Below are positions 24,376 to 33,137 of a DNA stretch of 64,000 nt, piece after piece; position 1 is the stretch's first letter, and each line of letters opens with the position of its first letter. Where the stretch lies: the NCBI GenBank assembly GCA_036620675.1, contig JAZHEE010000004.1. One strand, 5' to 3'. Origin of the DNA: Jejubacter sp036620675. GTDB lineage: Bacteria > Pseudomonadota > Gammaproteobacteria > Enterobacterales > Enterobacteriaceae. Below the pieces are notes generated by a model. It had not been told where the DNA came from, did not search any database, and was given only the letters and a program-made list of their open reading frames with translations. A program made the position numbers and the translations under genes.

Positions 24376-26468
24376 AACGGGACGATCCTGTCGGCAGATG
24401 CAATCGTCGAAGGGCGATGCGCAATAATGATGCGGGTAATTTTGAGCTCGGAAATAGATTTATTAATAAAGGCTTCATTATCCAGATCCAGATGGCTGGT
24501 CGCTTCATCCATAAATAACACTGATGGGCGGCGATAGAGCGCTCTGGCAATCAGCAGACGCTGTTTCTGACCGCCGGAAAGACCGGTTCCCAGCTCGCCT
24601 ACCAGGGTTTCATAGCCCATAGACATCTGCATGATTTCATTATGGATATTGGCGTAAAGGGCGCAGGCGGTCACCAGCTTCATATCGATATTGCTGTCGA
24701 ATCCGGCAATATTGTCGGCGATAGAGCCAGAGAACAATTTATCTTCCTGTAATACGCAGGAGATAGCCTCCCGGTAATTATTCAGCCCCATATTGTTAAT
24801 ATTGATGCCTTCGACCAGAACTTCACCTTCATTAGGGGAAAGCAGGCCGCACATCACTTTCATCAGGGTGCTTTTTCCTTTTCCGGATGCACCGACTATG
24901 GCCACGCTTTCACCTGGTTTCACCGCCAGATTGAATTCGCTGAAGATGGGGGGCGTTAAGGGATCGTATTGAAAGGTCAGGTTTTTTAGTTCCAGTCTGA
25001 CGGGAACGCCGGGAGCGAACGGGCGATGCGGCGTATTCTCTTTTTCCGGCTCGGTAAAGACAATATCGGAGATCCTTTCATTGTGGAGCGATAACATACG
25101 CAGTTTGATAATCAGGTCGACCAGACTTCCTGCCCGCTGAGAAAACTGCCCCCGGTAGGCGTTAAACGCCATAAACATCCCGAGCGTCATGGAGTTATCT
25201 ATTACCATCAGAGCGCCTATCCAGAGAATCGCGACCTGATCGATAGTGTTGATAAAAATATTAATACCGGAAAAAAACATATCGAAGCGGGTCTGGCGCA
25301 CGCCAGTATTGGCTGCATCGATATTCAGATTTAACCATCCGCCTGATCGGTTGGCGTTGAGTCCCAGCGCTTTTATGGTGCCTATGCCGTACAGCGTCTC
25401 CATAAAATGGGAGCCGGCCCGGGCGCTTTTTACGATCTGCTCTTCGGAAATGCGGCGGTAAACGTTATAGGTACTCAGTCGCAGCAGCGCATAACATGCC
25501 GTAAACCCCCCAACAACCCACGTCAGCCATCCGCCGTACAGCACCATCATCACTATCAGGCCCAGAGAAACGATGGCATCCATCAGTCCGCCGACGACAT
25601 CCTGGGTGAAGGTACGGCGTATCACGTCCAGGGAAGAGAAACGAGACTGGATATCACCGACCTGACGTTTTTCGAAGAAGTCGAGCGGTAGCTTGATCAT
25701 GTGGTCGAACAGGGAATTCTTCCACTGAACATCGATAAGCGTTGCGATCACCAGGCTTATCCACGAGCGAATCATGCCCATAAAGGTGCGAAAGAGCATA
25801 AACAGTAGCAGCCCGCAGCAAATAACCATCAGCAGGCTGCGATCGTGGGCCATGATGACGTGGTCTGTTACCAACTGCATACCGACCGGGAGCAGCAGAT
25901 TAATGGCTTCTATCACCACGGAAAGGGCCGCAATTTTGACTAATGCGCCTTTCAGTCCTTCGACGTTGCGCATCAGATCCAGCAATCTGACGCGGGTCTT
26001 AAAGCTGCCTTTCTCAAAGTGGCTTTCCGGCCAGAACTCCACGGCTACGCCGGTAAAGTGTTCAGAAAGCTCTTTAACGCCAATCACGCGTTTGCCCAAC
26101 GCTGGATCGTGGATAACCCAGCCAGAGCGACGACGTCCGACAAGGACAACGAAGTGGTTCATATCCCAGTGCAGAACGCAGGGGAGCTTAAGCTTATTCA
26201 CTTCGTCCAGATCGAGAGACAGCGAGCGGCTTTTCAATCCGATAGCCGAAGCGGTACGAATTAATCCTTTAAGCGTCGTTCCCTGGGAAGAGACCGAAAA
26301 GTGATGACGCAGATTCAGCATATCCACGTCCAGACCGTGATAGCCGCAGATCATGGCCAGGCAGGCAAGCCCGCATTCGCTGGATTCAATCTGTAATATT
26401 TGTGGGACTTTTCGGGTCAGGCCAAAATTAATTTTTTTTCTGAGGTAATCCAGAATATCTTTATTCAT
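24372..26468 (-). CDS. CvaB-like peptidase-containing ABC exporter
   Basis: This is a bacteriocin-type ABC transporter that both cleaves double-glycine leaders and exports the peptide. The order in 698 residues is: an N-terminal C39 peptidase domain with oxyanion Gln26 and catalytic Cys32 (LQIESSECGLACL), His in WDMNHFVVLVG and Asp in WVIHDPALG. Six membrane helices and an ATPase follow, the latter with GASGKGKSTL (Walker A), LSGGQKQRL (signature) and VLFMDEATSHLD (Walker B). The peptidase triad is intact. Start 26468 overlaps the adaptor gene by eight bases. Its natural substrate is most likely the leader peptide at 27820-28149. Confidence 0.93.
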   Translation of the reverse strand: MNKDILDYLRKKINFGLTRKVPQILQIESSECGLACLAMICGYHGLDVDMLNLRHHFSVSSQGTTLKGLIRTASAIGLKSRSLSLDLDEVNKLKLPCVLHWDMNHFVVLVGRRRSGWVIHDPALGKRVIGVKELSEHFTGVAVEFWPESHFEKGSFKTRVRLLDLMRNVEGLKGALVKIAALSVVIEAINLLLPVGMQLVTDHVIMAHDRSLLMVICCGLLLFMLFRTFMGMIRSWISLVIATLIDVQWKNSLFDHMIKLPLDFFEKRQVGDIQSRFSSLDVIRRTFTQDVVGGLMDAIVSLGLIVMMVLYGGWLTWVVGGFTACYALLRLSTYNVYRRISEEQIVKSARAGSHFMETLYGIGTIKALGLNANRSGGWLNLNIDAANTGVRQTRFDMFFSGINIFINTIDQVAILWIGALMVIDNSMTLGMFMAFNAYRGQFSQRAGSLVDLIIKLRMLSLHNERISDIVFTEPEKENTPHRPFAPGVPVRLELKNLTFQYDPLTPPIFSEFNLAVKPGESVAIVGASGKGKSTLMKVMCGLLSPNEGEVLVEGININNMGLNNYREAISCVLQEDKLFSGSIADNIAGFDSNIDMKLVTACALYANIHNEIMQMSMGYETLVGELGTGLSGGQKQRLLIARALYRRPSVLFMDEATSHLDLDNEAFINKSISELKITRIIIAHRPSTIASADRIVPL

Positions 26469-27753
26469 TTGCAACCCGTCCCGTTACGCTATGCTTAACT
26501 TCATAAAACGGCATAAACATCCATTGATATAATTTTCGCGTATCCAGAAAAACGATAGTTCTGGCCTGTAAACCCCCCGATAAATGCATCTTCTGCCCTT
26601 TATCGCTGATGTCGGTGTTTTTCAGGTCGACCAGCACTTTGTAGTAATTGCCGCTGCTGCCCGCATTTTCTTTTGGCGCGCTGCCATAGCCCATCATTTC
26701 TTCCCGGGAGGCCGGAATATAGGCAATGGATTTAATCACGCCGGGAAACTGACCGAATTTTTCTGACGGAAAGGCGGAATAACGGATGTTGACGGTATCT
26801 TTTATTTTGACATAGGGCAGGCTGCTGTCTGGCAGCCACAGCACCATATAGTAGCGCGTTTTTTCCTGTGGCTGGATCTGCGCCAGGGAACTACCGCTAT
26901 TGACCATCTGCCCGGGCGTGACGCTGAGTGATTCCACCCGCCCGGCCCCCTGGGAGAAGATGATAATGGTCGCGCCGGCATCAGATTCAATTAACTTACG
27001 CTGTAACTCGTTACGCTGATAGATATTCTGGGTAATATTATTGTCGAACTCAGCTGCCCGGGTCAGTATCTGGCTGCGTAACTGAGAAATCTGTAGCGTT
27101 TCCTGAATAGCCTGGCTGTTGAGTGATTGCAGGTTACTCTGTTGCTGATAAAACATAAAACGCTGATTGTTTAATTGATCGGTGGTAATCAACCCCCGCT
27201 TGCGATATCCCTCATAGCTGGTCATGCCTTCACGCATTTTTGCTACGCCATCTTTGACGCTGGCGATAAGGCGAGCGGTTTTTGTATGATTCTGCTCATA
27301 ATGAGTTAGCTGATCCTGCAAGTTACTGAGGGTCTCCTTTTTATTGCTGTTTAGCTTTTCGATAATTTTATCGATGTTGGCAATCTGCTTTTTGAGTACA
27401 GCTAAAGTTTCTGCACTCACATTGCCTGAGGTGGTTTGCCTGGAGACGTTAATGCTATAAATGGGATCGCCGGCTTTTACGCTGTCTCCCTGTTTAACAA
27501 AGACCTTACTGATATATCCCTGCTGGGGGGCGTAGATGTTTATTGCGTGTGGAAAGGTAATGACCTCGCCATTAACCTCAATGCGCCGTGTGTAGTCGAA
27601 AAAAAACAGAAAATAAAGTAGCAGAGCCATAAAAAGAGCGCTCAGTAACGTAATTAACCACGGTGGAAGTCCGTTAGTGAGTAGCGCTCTTCCTTTCCAC
27701 TCAGCCTTCTGGCGATTAATAACCTGTAAACGGAAGATTCCCTGATTGCTCAT
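26461..27753 (-). CDS. CvaA/HlyD-like membrane fusion protein
   Basis: This is the periplasmic adaptor of a type I secretion system, linking the ABC exporter to an outer-membrane TolC. The 430-residue product has a short cytoplasmic N-terminus, one membrane helix (PWLITLLSALFMALLLYFL), a biotinyl/lipoyl-like half (YAPQQGYISKVFVKQGDSV) and a long coiled-coil hairpin near residues 110-240. A beta-barrel end (MHLSGGLQARTIVFLDTRK) closes it, as in CvaA. I start it at 27753; a longer frame to 27819 would run into the hairpin. No TolC gene is nearby, so the chromosomal TolC would be used. Confidence 0.92.
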   Translation of the reverse strand: MSNQGIFRLQVINRQKAEWKGRALLTNGLPPWLITLLSALFMALLLYFLFFFDYTRRIEVNGEVITFPHAINIYAPQQGYISKVFVKQGDSVKAGDPIYSINVSRQTTSGNVSAETLAVLKKQIANIDKIIEKLNSNKKETLSNLQDQLTHYEQNHTKTARLIASVKDGVAKMREGMTSYEGYRKRGLITTDQLNNQRFMFYQQQSNLQSLNSQAIQETLQISQLRSQILTRAAEFDNNITQNIYQRNELQRKLIESDAGATIIIFSQGAGRVESLSVTPGQMVNSGSSLAQIQPQEKTRYYMVLWLPDSSLPYVKIKDTVNIRYSAFPSEKFGQFPGVIKSIAYIPASREEMMGYGSAPKENAGSSGNYYKVLVDLKNTDISDKGQKMHLSGGLQARTIVFLDTRKLYQWMFMPFYEVKHSVTGRVANE

Positions 27754-27784
27754 ATCGTTGTCATATATCCTCAGTGTTTTTTTA

Positions 27785-27804
27785 AGCCGGGGTTTCCCCC
27801 GGCT
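27785..27804 (-). promoter_or_regulatory. Hairpin between the leader-peptide gene and the exporter genes
   Basis: Perfect 8-bp arms AGCCGGGG (27785-27792) and CCCCGGCT (27797-27804) sit in the 66-bp gap between the peptide gene and its adaptor. On the transcribed strand it is followed by A residues, not U. It therefore looks like an mRNA stabiliser or attenuator that would favour peptide over exporter synthesis. Confidence 0.6.
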
Positions 27805-27819
27805 AAAATGAGCGGACAA

Positions 27820-28149
27820 TCAGGGTACGAGAGTCCCGTTGGCGAAGCCCTTAGCGACTTCGTCAACAACTTCCCAGGTGGTGTCCCAGCCCACGGCAGC
27901 AGCGGCGACTACGCCACCAGTCAGGCCAATCAGGCCACCTGCGACCATACCTACGCCCTGGCCGATAGCACCGAAGCCCAGAACGCCGCCGCCGTCACCG
28001 CCGTGTTTGCCGCCGATGATGGCGCCAGCAAAACCTGCGGCGACTCCGCCCACTACGGCACTTTTAATTGCTTCGCCGATGTCGGAAAAGAAACCATTGC
28101 CGTATGCGCCTGCAACTTCATCAATTTCAATAGTGGTTAATTCTCTCAT
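27820..28149 (-). CDS. Microcin-like peptide precursor with double-glycine-type (GA) leader
   Basis: A 109-residue precursor. The leader MRELTTIEIDEVAGA has the class II microcin/ColV pattern, with hydrophobic positions and a Gly-Ala end like those of microcins L and E492, so cleavage is predicted after Ala15. The mature part of 94 residues is rich in Gly and Ala (AVVGGVAAGFAGAIIGG, GMVAGGLIGLTGGVVAAAA), has no Cys, and would form membrane-active glycine-zipper helices, as in ColV-type microcins. It precedes a CvaA/CvaB-like pair in the same direction. No immunity gene is recognisable. A GAAGG ribosome site is nine bases upstream. Toxicity is inferred, not shown. Confidence 0.82.
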   Translation of the reverse strand: MRELTTIEIDEVAGAYGNGFFSDIGEAIKSAVVGGVAAGFAGAIIGGKHGGDGGGVLGFGAIGQGVGMVAGGLIGLTGGVVAAAAVGWDTTWEVVDEVAKGFANGTLVP

Positions 28150-28199
28150 TTTTATTACCTTCTAATGTCATTCATGGATATTAAATATTATCGCCTGAC

Positions 28200-28251
28200 G
28201 TCTGATATATTCAGACAATAATATTTTGTTATTCATTCATAATGAATGAAT
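28200..28251. promoter_or_regulatory. Two palindromes upstream of the microcin-like gene
   Basis: GTCTGA-TATAT-TCAGAC spans 28200-28216. A near-continuous palindrome ATTCATTCAT-A-ATGAATGAAT spans 28231-28251. Both lie in the 121-bp gap between the fimbrial adhesin and the peptide gene, 50-100 bp ahead of the peptide start. They look like operators, possibly for the LuxR-type regulator of this operon. The second might also end the fimbrial transcript. Confidence 0.55.
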
Positions 28252-28270
28252 TCGGTTAGCTATTCGCAAA

Positions 28271-29224
28271 TTAATTTTGCGTAATAGTAAAAGTCATTGC
28301 CGTATTGGCGATTCCTGGCGTTATCTTTGATGCGGTTTGTACATAACCGGCACGTAATGGAATCGTAATACTGGTTTCAGCGCCGGTGTGATAAGTCTCT
28401 TCGGTATCAAACTGCAGCGCCGCGCCGCTGGCTCTGACGACTTTGACCGCCACGCCGCTGGCCGAGCCTTCGCTGCCGTCCAGCGGAATCACGCCAGGCT
28501 CGGGTGAAGCGGAACCGCCGCTGGCGCTAAAAGAGACTTTCACCGGCATATTGTCCCCCTGGCAGGTCAATTCGACGTTGAAGGCCACCATATCGCTGGT
28601 GCTGCCCGGGCCGTTAAACTCCGTACGCTGATGTCTGCCCAGCGGTACGGTGATGCTGGGCGATTTCGCGTAGCAACTCTTAATTCTGGCGCCCCCGGCG
28701 GTGACCTGGAGCGACAGGATATTCGTGGCGCTGCCGGACGGTCCCGGCAGGGTGAAACGGGCTACCACACCGGTAGGGAAGTTGCCCGGTTCAATGGTGC
28801 CGGTACGGTAAAACAGCAGCTGAATGTCGGAGCCGCTTAACCCCAGAGTCTGATTAGGGGAAAGGGCGGCATTGGTCACTGGTACAGAACGTTCGGGCAG
28901 CACAAAATCGGAAACTTTCACGCCAATTCCCGGTAATCCCGTTTCATACACCCCCGGTACCGTGGCGCTTGGCGTGGCCCAGCTTCCCAGAAGGGAGGAG
29001 CGATACGTTGTACTACCCGTACAGTTCAGGGTCAGCAGCCTTGCGACACTCAGCGTTTTTCCTCCGATAACGCCGCCGACGGGAATATTGGGATCCACGG
29101 CAAGATTAGGGAGCACAACCCGCACCGTTTCCGGAGAAGCCACAAAAGTACAGCCGGCAAACACCTTCGCGGAGGCAAATAAAAGAGGTGTTAGCAGTAA
29201 ACTCAGCGTTCGGACGTTTAACAT
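28271..29224 (-). CDS. Fimbrial tip adhesin/minor subunit
   Basis: The 317-residue secreted protein has a signal peptide ending ASAKVFAG and a two-domain layout like FimH-type adhesins. A variable N-terminal lectin-like half is followed by a C-terminal pilin domain that starts near SPSITVPLGRHQ and ends NTAMTFTITQN, the donor-strand partner region. It is last in the chaperone-usher operon, 43 bp after the usher. The receptor is unknown and cannot be predicted from the sequence. Confidence 0.88.
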   Translation of the reverse strand: MLNVRTLSLLLTPLLFASAKVFAGCTFVASPETVRVVLPNLAVDPNIPVGGVIGGKTLSVARLLTLNCTGSTTYRSSLLGSWATPSATVPGVYETGLPGIGVKVSDFVLPERSVPVTNAALSPNQTLGLSGSDIQLLFYRTGTIEPGNFPTGVVARFTLPGPSGSATNILSLQVTAGGARIKSCYAKSPSITVPLGRHQRTEFNGPGSTSDMVAFNVELTCQGDNMPVKVSFSASGGSASPEPGVIPLDGSEGSASGVAVKVVRASGAALQFDTEETYHTGAETSITIPLRAGYVQTASKITPGIANTAMTFTITQN

Positions 29225-29267
29225 ATTTTCCTTCCTGATTCCTTTATACGCTCTGGTCTGGCTGCCG

Positions 29268-31820
29268 TTACCGGCATTCCGCCGCCACTTTCTGAAGCCC
29301 CTGTGTCGCCTGGTCGCCGATGTGATAACTGGCGCGGCACTGGCTATCTGCTGTGTTGCCCCAGGAGACTTTCAGCGTTCCGTTTTCCTGTAATCCACTC
29401 AGATAAACTTCTCCGTCGTCGCCGACGATGCTGCTGTAAGAGGAGCCTTCACCTTCTGGCACCACTGTGGCTCCAAAGGGTACGGGTAAGCCATTGGGTC
29501 GCGTCAGCTTCACCATCAGACGCTGCCCAACGCGCCCGGAAAAGTCAGCCCTGACTACAGCGCCGCGTGTTGGTACGACGTTACGGGTGGTCTGTTCCAG
29601 TTCGACGTTGTCTGCCAGCGTCTCCGGATCGAGCGCGATTTCGTTACGACGATAGGCGCTCATATAGGGGACGACGGTGTAGCCGCGGAAATCGGTTTTC
29701 ACTCCGGTCTGATTGATGACCCGGGTACCGCTTACGCCCGGCGCTTTTATCAGTGCTACGGTTTCTCCCAGCGGCTGGCTCAGAGTTATGCCGTCTTCGT
29801 GCAACATGACCGCGCCTTTAACGCCATAGCTGACGCGTTGGCTGTTTTTATCCCAGGCGTAGCCGGCATCCACTTCGCCATAGGTTGCCTGGTAATCGGC
29901 ATTCAGGTTACCGCCGCTGCCTTCGCCGTGATTTGTCCAGGACTCCTGAACGCTCCAGTTCAGGTTGTTATCCGCAAGGGCCGTGCCATTCAGACCCACC
30001 GTCTGGGAGGTATCGCCATGGCGCTGGGTATTGATGCTGTAGCTGACCCAGGTGTTGCTCAACCAGCGTTCCAGCGGAATATTGATGTTGAAAGCCAGGA
30101 TCTGATCCTTGTCATACACCCTGCCGCTGTGTTCGTCGAAACCGGTATCCTGCTTATATGAGTTACGGTTGTAGCTGTAGTTGAGGCTGTAGCTGATTCC
30201 ATCCCAGCTGTTGTTGTAGCCAACAGAAATCGAACGCATCTGGCGGCTGTTGTTCCAGTAATCTTCACCAATCAGGCTGAGCGTTAACGCTCCCGCGCCC
30301 TGCCACAGATTCTGGCTGAGGGTCATTTCCGCACGGTTACGGCGCCGTTCCTGCCACAGTCCGTAGTCATCGTCGCTGCTGTACCAGGAATCCATGACTT
30401 CATTCAGGGTGTAAAAACCGCGAGTGGAGTAGCGATAGCCCGCAATGGCGAAGTTGGTTCCGGTATCAACGAAATTCTTGCTGTAGCGTACGCGCCATGA
30501 TTGGCCTTCCTGGCGCCCTTCATCCTTTGGCTTTCCCCATGACTGCGTCATATCCAGGGAGAGGGCACCCAGCATTCCCAGGTTTTTTCCCAACCCGCCA
30601 ACCACTGACTGATAGCGCGATGAGAGCTGGGTTCCGCCGTAGATCGTGAAGCCGTAGGGCAGCCCCCAAATCCCGGTTCCCTGGGTAAAGAAGGTATGCT
30701 CCGAATTATTGTTCTGGTAGGAGCGATAAGTCCCGCTGGTCAGGCTGTACTTCAGGCGACCTTCACGCTGCAGCACAGGAACGGAAGCGAAGGGCACTAC
30801 AATGTGCTGTTCGGTGCCGTCGGCTTCCTTAATAGTGACGTAGAGATCGCCGCTGCCGCCAGTCGGATACATATCGGAGATAGTAAAGGCGCCTGGTGCC
30901 ACGTAGCTCTGATATATGATGTAGCCGTTCTGGCGGATAATGACCTGTGCATTTGTGCGGGCAATGCCGCGCACGACCGGAGCATAGCCTTTCAGGCTAT
31001 CGGGTAGCATTTCGTCATCTGAAGCCAACTGAACCCCACGAAACGAGACGCTATCATAGATATCTGAAGGCGAACTGCTTTCCCCAAGCGTGAGCTGGCT
31101 CTTCAGGGCTACAATGTCGCGCTGCAGGAAGGTATAAATCGTATCCCAGTGCGAATCACCACGGCTACTGCGGCTCCATGTCGTATAGTTACGCAGACGC
31201 CAGGGGCCGATATTTACCGACGGACGAATGTTTAAATACTGGCTGTCGCTGTCGTGCACGCCAGACTTTTTGGCATAATAGTTTGCGCCGCTGAAACTGT
31301 AATCCAGCCAGAACGCATTGATGCCTTCGTCCCATTTTTCCGGAGGAACATAGCCGCGAGCCTGATTGGTCATGGCCGCCTGCGGGATGCTCAGAATCAG
31401 TCGCTGCTCGCTGAAGATCAGCTGTGCATCGGCGTCCGGAATCGCGTTCAGATTCGCGCATTTCGCGCCGGTATCCAGCTCAGGGAATCCGTCTACCCGC
31501 ACGCCGTAGCGAATCAGATCGTCCACGCTAAGACAGGGCCACAGGCGCTTTTTGCCGTTGGTATCCGCTTTTAGCATAAAGGCGATATCGCGCGTTTCCT
31601 GATCCTGACGGTTGACCAGTACATCGACATGGTAGACGCCAGGCTGTTGGGTATCCTCTTCGAACGCCGACAGGTCTACCCGGGGACGATCGCTTCCCTG
31701 GCGCTCCAGCAGCGCGGGGTTAAATTGCGCTTTGGCCTGGGCCTGCGTGGTCACGCCAGACGCAAAAAGGATGCCCAATAACATTGAGGAGATTTTTTTA
31801 TATTCCGCCACAGCCATCAT
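29268..31820 (-). CDS. Fimbrial outer-membrane usher
   Basis: The 850-residue FimD/PapC-family usher is the pore and assembly platform for the fimbria. A signal peptide ends TTQAQAKA. The N-terminal chaperone-binding domain (AQFNPALLERQGSDRPRVDL), a 24-strand barrel with plug (PSDIYDSVSFRGVQLASDDE, APVVRGIARTNAQVIIRQNG) and C-terminal domains are all present. Start 31820 follows AGGGA. No truncation is seen. Confidence 0.95.
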   Translation of the reverse strand: MMAVAEYKKISSMLLGILFASGVTTQAQAKAQFNPALLERQGSDRPRVDLSAFEEDTQQPGVYHVDVLVNRQDQETRDIAFMLKADTNGKKRLWPCLSVDDLIRYGVRVDGFPELDTGAKCANLNAIPDADAQLIFSEQRLILSIPQAAMTNQARGYVPPEKWDEGINAFWLDYSFSGANYYAKKSGVHDSDSQYLNIRPSVNIGPWRLRNYTTWSRSSRGDSHWDTIYTFLQRDIVALKSQLTLGESSSPSDIYDSVSFRGVQLASDDEMLPDSLKGYAPVVRGIARTNAQVIIRQNGYIIYQSYVAPGAFTISDMYPTGGSGDLYVTIKEADGTEQHIVVPFASVPVLQREGRLKYSLTSGTYRSYQNNNSEHTFFTQGTGIWGLPYGFTIYGGTQLSSRYQSVVGGLGKNLGMLGALSLDMTQSWGKPKDEGRQEGQSWRVRYSKNFVDTGTNFAIAGYRYSTRGFYTLNEVMDSWYSSDDDYGLWQERRRNRAEMTLSQNLWQGAGALTLSLIGEDYWNNSRQMRSISVGYNNSWDGISYSLNYSYNRNSYKQDTGFDEHSGRVYDKDQILAFNINIPLERWLSNTWVSYSINTQRHGDTSQTVGLNGTALADNNLNWSVQESWTNHGEGSGGNLNADYQATYGEVDAGYAWDKNSQRVSYGVKGAVMLHEDGITLSQPLGETVALIKAPGVSGTRVINQTGVKTDFRGYTVVPYMSAYRRNEIALDPETLADNVELEQTTRNVVPTRGAVVRADFSGRVGQRLMVKLTRPNGLPVPFGATVVPEGEGSSYSSIVGDDGEVYLSGLQENGTLKVSWGNTADSQCRASYHIGDQATQGLQKVAAECR

Positions 31821-31879
31821 TTACTGATTCCCTTCCCGTTCTGGCTAATTCATAAACCCGACATCAGAAATACGCGTCA

Positions 31880-32542
31880 TTACAGCTGTGCATGATGCGC
31901 GTTACCTGATGCGCCAAAGTCGCTGATTAGCTTCCAGGTCACACTTCCAGAGACTGCCCCATTAAGCGCGTAAGTTTTTGTCGCGAACGGGGCCACCCAC
32001 TGCGGATCCTTAATGCGTTGTCCGCCAACATTGATTTCATAAAAATTCATGTAGTACGGTGTTGGGTTATTCACCTGTAGCTGACTGCCGGAACGCGTCC
32101 AGCGCAGTTGTTCTGCCACATCTTCCGGCCGTTTATCTTTCAGCGCCTGCGGGCGATAAATGAGCTTGATTCTCGTTTTTATCGCAACCTGCAATACGTT
32201 ATCTTTATTGGCCGCTTTTGAGGGGATCGATTTAATATTAACCCAATACAAAGATTCCCGATCGGCGGCCAGATTTGAACCGTCATTAAGGATTCTCAGG
32301 ATATTCTGTTGTTGACCATCTAATCTGAATAATGGTGGCGTAATAATAAATGGCGGTTTGCCGCTGCCGCTATTTTCAACCCACGACTGAATTAAATAAG
32401 GTGATGTGTCTGGATTATTGACGCTGAGCGAGGTTTCTTTTTTCCCGCCTTCAAAAATCACCCGGGTTCCGCCAATGATTACGCCGGCATAAGCTGTGGA
32501 GCAGCCAAGTAACAGCGCCAGACACAGAGCCATTTTCTTCAT
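31880..32542 (-). CDS. Periplasmic fimbrial chaperone (PapD/FimC family)
   Basis: The 220-residue chaperone has a signal peptide (MKKMALCLALLLGCSTAYA) and two immunoglobulin-like domains. Hallmarks are GVIIGGTRVIFEGGKKETSL, PFIITPPLFRLDGQQQNILR and ESLYWVNIKSIPS, with a subunit-binding Arg and Lys in family positions. Start 32542 is chosen because it opens a clean signal peptide and has GGAA upstream. An in-frame extension to 32599 is unlikely. It belongs to the fimbrial operon. Confidence 0.94.
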   Translation of the reverse strand: MKKMALCLALLLGCSTAYAGVIIGGTRVIFEGGKKETSLSVNNPDTSPYLIQSWVENSGSGKPPFIITPPLFRLDGQQQNILRILNDGSNLAADRESLYWVNIKSIPSKAANKDNVLQVAIKTRIKLIYRPQALKDKRPEDVAEQLRWTRSGSQLQVNNPTPYYMNFYEINVGGQRIKDPQWVAPFATKTYALNGAVSGSVTWKLISDFGASGNAHHAQL

Positions 32543-32603
32543 AGATGATATTCCGTTACGTTTAATAATTGGGCCGGAGGAACCGGCCCAATAGGGCAAT
32601 AAC

Positions 32604-33137
32604 TTAGTTGTAGTTCATAGTGAACGTAGCAACGGCGTTAGCCGGGCCAGCAGTGACCGTGTCAGACATAGCGATATAGCGAGCGTAGAACGGCAGATCG
32701 TTTTCTACACTAGCCTGCAACGGATAAGAACTGGACGGCGTAAACAGCGGCAGTACCGCCTGAGTACGGTCGGAAAGCTGGATACCCACGCCGGTAGCCA
32801 CGCCAGTTTCTTCGGTCAGCGCCAGTACGGAGTCATCGCCGGAGTAGGCCGTGCCGTCAAATTTTACGGTAGCACTGGTGATAGTCTCCGGGCAGTCCTT
32901 CAGCTTCAGAGAGAATTTAGTGGCAGATGCGGTAGAGCCGGCGCCGGTAAAAGCACTTTTATTTACTTTACCCAGATCGACGGTCATCTTATTACCAGCA
33001 CCGATATCAACGGTACAAGCCGCATCGACGATCTCACCCTCGAAGTTTACGGTACCATCATAAGCCTGCGCAGAAACACTGCCGGCCAGTAACATCATCC
33101 CTACCGCAGTAAGAGAAAGACCCGTTTTCATGTTCAT
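32604..33137 (-). CDS. Major fimbrial subunit (type 1-like pilin)
   Basis: The 177-residue pilin has a signal peptide ending SVSAQA, then YDGTVNFEGEIVDAACTVDI, the standard FimA N-terminal strand and first Cys. The second Cys is in LKDCPET and the protein ends ANAVATFTMNYN with the penultimate Tyr. AAGGA precedes the first ATG. It is the first gene of the operon, with about 1 kb of regulatory DNA upstream. Confidence 0.95.
   Translation of the reverse strand: MNMKTGLSLTAVGMMLLAGSVSAQAYDGTVNFEGEIVDAACTVDIGAGNKMTVDLGKVNKSAFTGAGSTASATKFSLKLKDCPETITSATVKFDGTAYSGDDSVLALTEETGVATGVGIQLSDRTQAVLPLFTPSSSYPLQASVENDLPFYARYIAMSDTVTAGPANAVATFTMNYN

Noticed and set aside
27785..27804. Hairpin after the exported-peptide gene as a rho-independent terminator
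   Set aside because: On the transcribed strand it is followed by A residues, not U; called an attenuator or stabiliser instead.
27835..27855. YGNGF at the predicted N-terminus of the first exported peptide resembles the pediocin box YGNGV
   Set aside because: Class IIa bacteriocins also need a Cys pair and a following conserved stretch, none of which is present, and the position in this minus-strand gene is near its start (about 28090-28104). Likely coincidence.
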